DNA of 43,520 nt. Source: Deltaproteobacteria bacterium. GTDB taxonomy: Bacteria; Desulfobacterota; Desulfobacteria; Desulfobacterales; C00003060. Both the position numbers and the translations under genes were made by a program. Positions 34,296-40,203 of the stretch are shown one piece after another (position 1 is the first letter of the stretch; every line of letters begins with the position of its first letter). The stretch lies in contig QMMN01000016.1 of NCBI GenBank assembly GCA_003647275.1, forward strand, positions 1 through 43,520, written 5' to 3'. Under the pieces are notes generated by a model that was not told the DNA's origin, did no database searches, and saw only the letters and a list, made by a program, of their open reading frames with translations.

Positions 34296-34941
34296 TGACC
34301 ATCCCCTATTCAGAGAAGGTCTCAAGTCCCTCATAGCGCGCAATCCTAGCTTCGAGGTGGTCGGGGAAGCTGGAAACGGACGAGAAGGCCTGAAGTTGGC
34401 CAAGGATCTCAAGCCGGACTTGGTAGTGATGGACATATCCCTGCCGGATAAAAGCGGTATTAAGGTCACCCACAACATACGAAGCCTTTTGGCAGAAACA
34501 CGTGTTATGGTTGTCAGCGTCCATTCCAAAATCGATTATATCACTGAAGCATTCCGGGCGGGGGCCACCGGGTATGTGGCAAAGGAATCGGCCACTGACA
34601 GGCTTTTACAGGGGCTTGAAACCGTATCAAGAGGCGAGTATTTCTTAGACAGTTCCCTCTCCCATAAGGTGGTAAAAAAGCTTATGGAATCCCCTGAAAA
34701 GGAGACAAAGATCACGGATGCGAGGTATGAGCGCCTAACCTCCCGCGAGCAACAGGTCATGCGTCTGCTGGCCGAAGGACTTTCTACCAAAGAGATTGCT
34801 AAAAAGCTTTTCATCAGCCCCAAAACCGTTGAGAACCACCGGGCCAATATCATGAACAAGCTCGACCTTCACAGTACCATTGAATTGGTTCGGTATGCGG
34901 TCAGGCTCGGCCTGATCGATGTGGACCTCTGGAAGGATTAA
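34264..34941 (+). CDS. LuxR/NarL-family response regulator
   Basis: A 225-aa regulator. The receiver has the acidic pair DD (11-12), phospho-acceptor D57 (VVMDISLPD) and a conserved Lys in GYVAKESA. The C-terminal HTH reads LTSREQQVMRLLAEGLSTKEIAKKL...TVENHRANIMNKL. It starts with GTG at 34264 inside the kinase gene, with AAGGAG upstream, so the pair is translationally coupled and almost certainly cognate. Targets are unknown. Confidence 0.93.
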   Translation: MVQKKSILIIDDHPLFREGLKSLIARNPSFEVVGEAGNGREGLKLAKDLKPDLVVMDISLPDKSGIKVTHNIRSLLAETRVMVVSVHSKIDYITEAFRAGATGYVAKESATDRLLQGLETVSRGEYFLDSSLSHKVVKKLMESPEKETKITDARYERLTSREQQVMRLLAEGLSTKEIAKKLFISPKTVENHRANIMNKLDLHSTIELVRYAVRLGLIDVDLWKD

Positions 34942-35191
34942 GCCTCACAGCAACAACTCGCCTCGTTAGAAGCTGTTTCAACCCCCTATTCTATTCTGGA
35001 GTATAGTAATTTCAGCTAGTTATGAATTGCAACCAAAGTTTTGAAGTCAGTTCTAGTCATTTCCCCCCTGGGCCTGGGATAAAATCCCATCTATCAGGAA
35101 TTTCCCTCACCAAAATGAATGCCTCCCTCTATGGACAAACCGAATAAAATATAGATACTTGAAAAAGGCTAAAACAGAAAAGTCTGGCATT

Positions 35192-35223
35192 GAAGAACCC
35201 TGCAGCAAGCTGCAGGGTTCTTC
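35192..35223. repeat. Perfect 15-bp-arm palindrome
   Basis: GAAGAACCCTGCAGC and GCTGCAGGGTTCTTC are separated by AA. This is the cleanest short palindrome in the window. As RNA it would be a very stable stem; as DNA it could be a dimeric protein site. Confidence 0.6.
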
Positions 35224-35253
35224 GACCGTAAGGAAGTTTACCATTTTTTTGAT

Positions 35254-35331
35254 TTGCTCGCTAACCCCGCAGCCCGCGAAGCACTGCCGTCAGGCAGAAC
35301 CTAGGAGGAATGCGCTCGCTATTGCGGTTCA
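35254..35331 (-). repeat. Dispersed palindromic repeat, copy 3
   Basis: On the minus strand it has TTCTGCC-TGA-CGGCAG and TGCTTCGCG. On the plus strand it ends with GCGCTCGCTATTGCGGTTCA, the same accessory module as copy 1. It lacks the terminal GCCGGTCAA end. Confidence 0.65.
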
Positions 35332-35391
35332 AAAAAAACAATAAATAAGAAACTCTCATTCCATTGTCCTGAAACGAACCTGCCCGAAAAA

Positions 35392-35673
35392 GTGCTATCC
35401 AAGAAGGTGAAACAGGCTTCGGATTCTCCTGAGAAACATATACCAAAAACATGGCAAAGGATGAACGGGATGGCAAAAGAGTTGGGTTTGAAAAAGAATT
35501 TCTTGGATGTGACGGAGCTGATCAGAAGCATTCAGCGTGCTGAGAACAATCCTGATTGTTTCCGCAGGGCACGGGGCCATTGTGACCAGCTTGGTTGTGC
35601 CTGGCGTCCGTACTGCATAGAAAAGCCACAGCACCTTGCATATGAACGGGGCGAGACTCATGAAAATGAATAA
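35392..35673 (+). CDS. Small SAP/Rho_N-like protein with Cys-rich tail
   Basis: A 93-aa frame (GTG start) whose C-terminal half, WQRMNGMAKELGLKKNFLDV-TELIRSIQRAENNPDCF, has the helix-extended-helix pattern of SAP/Rho N-terminal domains. It is followed by C-x7-C-x4-C-x4-C (NPDCFRRARGHCDQLGCAWRPYC). I recall similar small proteins as common in sulfate-reducing deltaproteobacteria; function is unknown, with nucleic-acid binding suggested by the SAP part. The true start may be internal (ATG at 35461). Dispersed repeat copy 3 is just upstream. Confidence 0.6.
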   Translation: MLSKKVKQASDSPEKHIPKTWQRMNGMAKELGLKKNFLDVTELIRSIQRAENNPDCFRRARGHCDQLGCAWRPYCIEKPQHLAYERGETHENE

Positions 35674-35742
35674 AGTGTGACCTATGGCCATAAAATCGAG
35701 GTTTGAAAACCAGAAATCGAAAAGAACAAGAGTAGGCAAGCC

Positions 35743-35913
35743 TTGGATAAAATAGTGATTGTAACCAGCCAACCAGAGCCGGATTACCGTTTACTTTCAT
35801 TAGCCAGTGCGGCGTTTCCTGATTGCGAGATCCATATTGCTCTCAAGGGAGTGAGACTTTTGAGCAATGTCAGGCTGGTCCCACTTCAGGGTCGTTTACG
35901 ACAAACACAATAG
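35743..35913 (+). CDS. Possible small protein ahead of a receiver gene
   Basis: A 56-codon frame from TTG 35743 to TAG 35913 encodes a peptide beginning with an I-V-I-V-T-S-Q-P-E-P-D strand, followed by a helix and LLSLASAAFPDCEIHIALKG. The residue pattern is protein-like and the stop runs directly into the ribosome binding site (GGGAGG) of the next receiver gene. A weak AGG precedes the TTG. I do not recognise it; it may be a truncated relic of a longer protein. Confidence 0.4.
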   Translation: MDKIVIVTSQPEPDYRLLSLASAAFPDCEIHIALKGVRLLSNVRLVPLQGRLRQTQ

Positions 35914-35923
35914 GGAGGGCATG

Positions 35924-36346
35924 ATGGCGAACATTCTGATTATAGATGACCAGCCATGTGTGCGGAAACTCCTTTCTGAAGAACTGATCATAGAGGGGTA
36001 CCAGGTGCACAGTCTCGGTCACGCCGAATCGGTCAGGGAACACCTTCTATCTTCCCAACCGGATCTGGTTCTTTTGGATCTCTATCTGGAGGGACCCGAG
36101 GGATTCGGTCTGTTCGAGGATATCAAGAGGCAATATCCCCATATGCCCGTCATTATCGTCACCGCTTATGACAGCTTCATGGATGATCCTCGGGTATCTC
36201 ATGCAGACGGCTACGTGATCAAGAGTATTCACCTTGATGAACTTAAACAAAAGATAGCCCAGGTGCTCACGCCGCAACAAGATCTGCAGACAACAGAGGA
36301 ACCAAAGCCACATTGCCCAGAACTTCGTGTAGTCCATGGATTTTGA
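35924..36346 (+). CDS. Single-domain CheY-like response regulator
   Basis: A 140-aa stand-alone receiver. MANILIIDDQP gives the acidic pair, VLLDLYLEGPEGFG the phospho-acceptor Asp, VIIVTAYD the Thr, and DGYVIKSIH the Lys, so phosphorylation chemistry is intact. A short polar tail follows and no output domain is present. The ATG at 35924 has GGGAGG at suitable spacing; another ATG lies one codon upstream. A truncated relative follows 33 nt downstream. Confidence 0.85.
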   Translation: MANILIIDDQPCVRKLLSEELIIEGYQVHSLGHAESVREHLLSSQPDLVLLDLYLEGPEGFGLFEDIKRQYPHMPVIIVTAYDSFMDDPRVSHADGYVIKSIHLDELKQKIAQVLTPQQDLQTTEEPKPHCPELRVVHGF

Positions 36347-36379
36347 CAGTACTTGGCAAGATTTCAGGTAGGCGAAAGG

Positions 36380-36640
36380 ATGAAAAAGGTCTTGGTTGCC
36401 GATGATGAAGATGCCCTCTGTCAGCTTTATGCTAAAGAGCTCAGGAACGAAGGATACGAAGTCATCACCACCAATGACGGTGCAGGACTCATCAAGATCA
36501 TTAAGCAACACAAGCCGGATCTCATCGTGTTAGACATTAGAATGGACGAATACAATGGACTCGACCTGCTCCAGGATATTCGAAATACTTACTACAACAC
36601 ACCGGTGATTTTGTGCAAGGAGATATCGTCATGGCATTGA
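36380..36640 (+). pseudogene. Truncated response-regulator receiver
   Basis: An 86-codon frame beginning MKKVLVADDEDALCQLYAKE with a normal acidic pair and phospho-acceptor Asp (LIVLDIRMDEYNG). It ends just after TPVILC, where the conserved Thr/Ser, Lys and last two helices should follow. The final codons instead come from AAGGAG and the start of another gene (ATG 36631). A deletion joining the middle of this gene to the upstream region of the next is the likeliest origin. Confidence 0.7.
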
Positions 36641-36890
36641 ATTTTAAAATCTCCGCTCACTAAAAAAGCAACAGCCTCCACCTAAAACTAAGGAGCGATT
36701 TTGATGGCACCCCGGCATGTGAGCTTCTCAATGTCCTGAGGAAAAATTGTCATGGCGTTGCAAGAGTTTTCGTTAACACCCATGGTCTGAAATAGATTTA
36801 TTCTTTTGGACAAGGTACGTTTCAAAATAGACTTTACCTCCTTAAGGATCGACCGATTTATCTTGTATTTACAGGCGAGAATGCCACCAG
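36631..36890 (+). pseudogene. Broken STAS-like small gene
   Basis: From ATG 36631 (AAGGAG 8-9 nt upstream) a frame reads MALNFKISAH, stop, KSNSLHLKLRSDFDGTPACE..., stop, then IYSFGQGTF...LVFTGENATR. In-frame TAA (about 36661) and TAG (about 36793) interrupt it. The L-L-x-x-D-F-D-G...ELLNVL pattern resembles STAS (anti-anti-sigma-like) domains, but I am not certain. Its end runs into the duplicated hemD scrap. Confidence 0.5.
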
Positions 36891-36893
36891 GAT

Positions 36894-36977
36894 AGCACTG
36901 GAATTGAGGTCGATATTATAGCCGAGGATTACACCATCGACGACCTGTGCCAAGCCATGCTGCAGCATTATGCTTGA
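36894..36977 (+). pseudogene. Duplicated fragment of the hemD 3' end
   Basis: In one frame this encodes STGIEVDIIAEDYTIDDL and then CQAMLQHYA with a stop. It closely matches the last 28 residues of the intact CobA-HemD in the same window (VDIIAKDYTIGGLGQAILQHYGR). DNA similarity is also clear (for example GGTCGATATTATAGCC in both). Weak similarity continues into the sequence after the stop (CCACAAAAC). It has no start and is not functional. Confidence 0.75.
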
Positions 36978-36979
36978 TG

Positions 36980-37148
36980 CTTGAAAAATCCTGCCCATAC
37001 CAAAACAATCACCACATTCCACAAAACCGCAACAAATAATATACTTCCTGATCCAGGAAAGATAGGCCTCTTCAGTTCGGATAGCATAATGTTTCGCCCG
37101 GATAACCTCACGAACTTGGTCAACGCATCTTTTCTGGCGTTTTTTCAT
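36980..37148 (-). pseudogene. N-terminal remnant of an integron-type integrase
   Basis: From the ATG at 37148 on the minus strand the peptide reads MKKRQKRCVDQVREVIRAK, then HYAIRTEEAYLSWIRKYI. This is the SAM-like core-binding N-terminus of integron integrases (consensus LDQVRE-IR-KHYS-RTEQAYV-WIRRFI). Similarity stops after about 40 residues; the catalytic domain is gone and the sequence runs into the hemD fragment. Two 13-bp direct repeats lie just upstream of its ATG. The orientation, divergent from the plus-strand genes that follow, is that of an intI gene. Confidence 0.75.
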
Positions 37149-37568
37149 TTTTCCCCTTGAATTTTAGATGCCTTATCATGTAACCTTATCATGTAAGCAA
37201 AACTTTGATCAAAAAACTCCTGTTATGAAATGAACCTTTCTCGTCCCTAATCACACTGCGGCCTCCTTGCTGGCGCTATGAGCCCGAAACACATAGAGAG
37301 AAATAAAATTTTTACCGCGCGGAGCAATACATCCAACCACAAAATATCTGACTGTACGGAATTGCTTTTGTAAAGTGTAAAAATAGCTGGATTATACAGA
37401 ACAACGATTCTGTAAAGAATATACAAAAAGCCTTCTGTATACTTATAGGTAGGCGTTTGATAAACAAAACATGGCTCATCTGACGGGATAGCTACATTGC
37501 CCGTTGGCCTGACCAGCTAGAAAGCAACCAACGTATCTCATAGGAAAGCACTTATGACAGATAAACTT
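37149..37568. other. AT-rich non-coding region between the integrase remnant and the msrB pseudogene
   Basis: About 420 bp. It contains the 13-bp tandem repeat and a 7-bp-stem hairpin (TACAGAA-caacga-TTCTGTA, 37395-37414). It has lower GC than the neighbouring core genes. No gene was recognised. Confidence 0.4.
37171..37196. repeat. Two perfect 13-bp tandem repeats next to the integrase remnant
   Basis: CCTTATCATGTAA occurs twice in a row (37171-37183, 37184-37196), 23 bp upstream of the integrase remnant's ATG. The place corresponds to where an attI site with direct-repeat integrase-binding boxes would be in an integron. I cannot identify the attI core. Confidence 0.55.
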
Positions 37569-38100
37569 ATGAAGACCGCTTTTGTTTCTAATTGCTTTTT
37601 TGTCTTTTGGCCTTTTGCTTGCCTGTGATAATGCTACAACTGTTGAAAAGCAAACAGAGACCTTATCAGAAAACACTCCACAATTTTTAAAAATGAAAGA
37701 AGTAAACATGCCTGAGAAAGTCATGAAAAGCGATCAAGAATAGCAATAACTACTTGCAATAGAGCAATATGAGGTTACTCGAAAAAAAGGAACCGAACCA
37801 CCCTTGACAGGCGAACACCACAACTTTAAAGGAAGAGGCATATATCAATGTGTGTGTTGTGACTATGACTTATTCAGCTCAGAAATCAAGTTTGATTCTG
37901 GAACAGGTTGTCCGAGCCTTTGGTTGCCGATTTCAGAGCAATACATTGAAACAGTTATAAATAATAGCCATGGGATGATAAGAACTGAGGTGATCTGAAA
38001 CAGGTGGGATGTGCATCTCGGAGATGTGTTTGATGATGTCTTACCGCCGACCAGATTTCACTGCTGCATTAATTCGGTTGCATTAAAGTTCATTGAGTAA
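37569..38100 (+). pseudogene. msrB: Methionine sulfoxide reductase B lipoprotein, degraded
   Basis: The reconstructed protein has a lipoprotein signal (FLIAFLSFGLLLACDN, Cys at 37624) and an MsrB domain with EQYEVTRKKGTEPP, GIYQCVCCDYDLFSSEIKFDSGTG, NSHGMIRTEV and CCINSVALKF. Lesions are a frameshift just after the ATG, an in-frame TAG at 37741, and a TGA at 37996 at the third zinc Cys; the fourth zinc Cys is Trp (NRWD). The conserved GWPSF is changed to GCPSL. The reactive Cys is kept. It is clearly inactive. It sits where the first cassette of the decayed integron would be. Confidence 0.85.
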
Positions 38101-38264
38101 AGGCTGTTGCCCAAATTACGACAAATGAAGCTCCCCGCCCACAGGGCGGGGGTTCTGCCTTACGGCAGCGCTTCGCATGGCGAGAAGCAGGCCGGTCAAG
38201 TTTCAGCCCTCTTTTGGTGTTTGCCCCCCTCGTGCCAGGTGCACGGCCGTTTGGGCAACAGCCT
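38101..38264. repeat. 164-bp segment bounded by 15-bp inverted repeats
   Basis: AGGCTGTTGCCCAAA (38101-38115) is exactly repeated in inverse at 38250-38264. The segment starts at the base after the msrB stop and contains dispersed repeat copy 4. It is too short to code for a transposase and could be a non-autonomous element or a long cruciform. Confidence 0.65.
38131..38199 (+). repeat. Dispersed palindromic repeat, copy 4
   Basis: It has GCCC-aca-GGGC, then TTCTGCC-TTA-CGGCAG, CGCTTCGCA and GAAGCAGGCCGGTCAA. It is enclosed by the 15-bp inverted repeats, unlike the other copies. Confidence 0.75.
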
Positions 38265-38302
38265 GAGAGGACAAAGGGAAAAGACGAGGGGAGGATTCTG
38301 TT

Positions 38303-38806
38303 ATGTTACGTTGGCTGGGCAAAATTATTGGCAGATCACGATCCGAAACAAAAATAGGTCACCAACGAGATCCTGGTAATTCGTCGCTCGACAGGTACTT
38401 ACGGAGGCTTTTGGAGGTTCAAAAAGAGCTTGGTGAGATTGGAAACTTCCTTAAGGAATCAGCTAGTCACATAAAACCACAGGCTCCTGAAAAAGACTTC
38501 ATGAAACAGATAGCCGAGGAAGTCAATAAACAGATGATTCCCGGTTTTCGTGCGTATTACCTTGCTCAGGAAGGTATGGCATTGCTTAAATTGATTGCCA
38601 TTACGATAGCTGTTTTTAAATCAAATACAGCGGCCGAAAACACGGAACAGCGCCAGAATCTCGAGGTCCTGAGCAAATACATAGACGAAGCAGAGCTGCT
38701 TCTTCGTCAAACGCTCGACAGTATGGAACCGTATAAGACATTGGATTCTAATAAAATTGTTGAGGCCATAGCCGCTCGTATGGCGGAGCGTAAAAAAACT
38801 CAATAA
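38303..38806 (+). CDS. Hypothetical protein, cassette-like
   Basis: A 167-aa, mostly helical, charged protein of unknown family, starting MLRWLGKIIGRSRSE at an ATG with GGGGAGG upstream. A moderately hydrophobic helix is in the middle (GMALLKLIAITIAVFKS). The C-terminal half is rich in heptad-like Leu/Glu (LEVLSKYIDEAELLLRQTL), suggesting a coiled coil. There is no signal peptide. The stop codon is 8 nt from a folded attC-like site and the gene follows the msrB pseudogene in the same direction, as expected for a gene cassette. Confidence 0.75.
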   Translation: MLRWLGKIIGRSRSETKIGHQRDPGNSSLDRYLRRLLEVQKELGEIGNFLKESASHIKPQAPEKDFMKQIAEEVNKQMIPGFRAYYLAQEGMALLKLIAITIAVFKSNTAAENTEQRQNLEVLSKYIDEAELLLRQTLDSMEPYKTLDSNKIVEAIAARMAERKKTQ

Positions 38807-38813
38807 GGGCAAC

Positions 38814-38871
38814 GCCTAATAACGCTCTCAAGCCGCTCGCTCGTTTCGCTCGTGCCGGCTGACGATTGGGC
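38814..38871 (+). other. attC-like recombination site
   Basis: GCCTAAT (R''-like, 38814-38820) is complementary with one mismatch to ATTGGGC (R'-like, 38865-38871). Inside, AGCCG (38831-38835) pairs with CGGCT (38856-38860), enclosing CTCGCTCG-tt-TCGCTCGTG. Unequal unpaired bases lie between the two box pairs. This R''-L''-loop-L'-R' layout and the 58-bp length fit short attC sites, and it lies right after a gene stop. The R' box deviates from the GTTRRRY consensus in its first base, so it may be decayed. Confidence 0.5.
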
Positions 38872-39171
38872 CATTAAATGCTTCTTATAATAAATGGTAA
38901 ATAGTATGAAACAAGAAAAGCAGAAACAACGATTTCAGATTGTTTATTGCTGAAACAGGAAGCATTGGACCCAATTAACCTGACTAGACAAGAGGACATG
39001 ACGGCACCCACCTTTCCCTTCCCCCCCCTTCATTTGCATGAAAAAGATGGTTTGTGCCTGGCGCTTCGTATCTGAATACATACGGGGGTATCTCGAGGGA
39101 TATACTGTTGAAAGCTGTTGAAAGGGATATTTGTGTTTTCGAGAGGTTCAGGGCCAATAATTCTACGAAGG
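38872..39171. other. Intergenic region between the cassette-like gene and the TPR gene
   Basis: About 300 bp between convergent genes. It contains short runs (for example C8 near 39020) and a small GATTTCAG/CTGAAAC pairing near 38933-38957. No terminator with a T-run, no gene and no repeat copy was recognised. Confidence 0.35.
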
Positions 39172-40182
39172 TTACAGGGCGCCAAGTTCCATGGCATCCA
39201 AGGCTTCCCTGGCTTCTTTAAAGTTTGAGTCAAATGTCAGGGCTTTCCTAAAATAGGATTGAGCGGCCTTCAGATCCTTCATCTCAACATGGAGGCGGCC
39301 GATGTTGTAATATATATGAGGCTCATTAGGGTGGATTTTTAGTGCCTTCATGTACTGTTTCAAGGCAGTTGGCAAATCGCCCTTCTTGCGATAGAGGATC
39401 CCCAGGCTGTTGTAAACGTTCACTGTCTCTGGGCTAAGCTCCAGGATCTCGTTCAATATCTCTTCTGCATTTTCATCCTTCTCAGTACTCAGATAAAGCT
39501 CGGCTGCCTTATTCAGGGACTCTTCTGCCTCTTTGGACCGTCCCAGTGCTTTATAGGCGCGCCCCATGGCTTCGTATGCCTTGGCAAACATGCGATCAAT
39601 CTGTGTAGCCTTTCTAAAGGCCTCAATGGCCTCTTCATATTTTCCCTGGGCGGTCTTGATATAGCCGATATTGTAATATACCTCTGCACTTTCCCCCTCA
39701 CTTATCAGTTTCTCGAATATCTTCAGGGCACCTTCGTGATCTTGGGCTTCAAGCAGCTTCATGCCCTCCTCAAGGGAAATCTCAGCCTCGCTTGGAGCAC
39801 CTATACCCATCACTTCCGCCATAACCGCCACCTTACCCTTAATGGTTTCGACCTGGTAAGGGTGAACGATCAGGCCAGTGACCCCTGCTCGGCCGGCTTC
39901 AATGACTTTAGGCTTGGTAAAGGCAGAATCGGTCAAGAAAAAGGGCAGATTGACATACCGATCATCAGTTCGTACAACCCTCAAAAAGGCCAGCCCTGAC
40001 ATCTCCGGCATCTCCCAAGCGGAAATGATACAATCAAAGCTTTTTAGTCTTAACATCGTCCACGCGTCGCTTGCGTTGTCGGATTCCGAGAGCCCCTTAT
40101 ATCCCAGGTACTCGAGGATTTCCCTTAGTTCCCGACGGGTGACTGAATTCTGATCAACCAGGAGAAACGATGTGCTGTTCAT
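39172..40182 (-). CDS. Pseudo-receiver domain fused to TPR repeats
   Basis: A 336-aa protein. Residues 1-120 have the receiver fold (SFLLVDQNSVTRRELREIL...) but key residues are lost: the second N-terminal acid is Gln (DQ), the phospho-acceptor is Ala (A55 in ISAWEMPEMSG) and the Lys is His (IVHPYQ, H107). From about 130 there are four to five TPR repeats (for example VYYNIGYIKTAQGKYEEAIEAF). It is thus likely a phosphorylation-independent scaffold. It follows the adenylate cyclase gene by 21 nt on the same strand, suggesting a joint role. Confidence 0.85.
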   Translation of the reverse strand: MNSTSFLLVDQNSVTRRELREILEYLGYKGLSESDNASDAWTMLRLKSFDCIISAWEMPEMSGLAFLRVVRTDDRYVNLPFFLTDSAFTKPKVIEAGRAGVTGLIVHPYQVETIKGKVAVMAEVMGIGAPSEAEISLEEGMKLLEAQDHEGALKIFEKLISEGESAEVYYNIGYIKTAQGKYEEAIEAFRKATQIDRMFAKAYEAMGRAYKALGRSKEAEESLNKAAELYLSTEKDENAEEILNEILELSPETVNVYNSLGILYRKKGDLPTALKQYMKALKIHPNEPHIYYNIGRLHVEMKDLKAAQSYFRKALTFDSNFKEAREALDAMELGAL

Positions 40183-40203
40183 ACGGTTATCTGCTCCAAC
40201 CCT

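Larger units (their letters stand above)
34942..35391. other. Intergenic region with palindrome and repeat copy
   Basis: About 450 bp. It holds a perfect 32-nt palindrome at 35192-35223 (arms GAAGAACCCTGCAGC and its complement, 2 nt apart) and the dispersed repeat at 35254-35331. The palindrome has no T-run, so it is not an obvious intrinsic terminator. No gene was seen. Confidence 0.45.

Noticed and set aside
37996-37998. In-frame TGA in msrB as a possible selenocysteine codon, since selA is in the window
   Set aside because: The TGA lies at a structural zinc-binding Cys and not at the catalytic one. The partner zinc Cys is also lost, and there is an additional TAG and a frameshift. The short CATCT-cgg-AGATG hairpin downstream does not look like a convincing bacterial SECIS.
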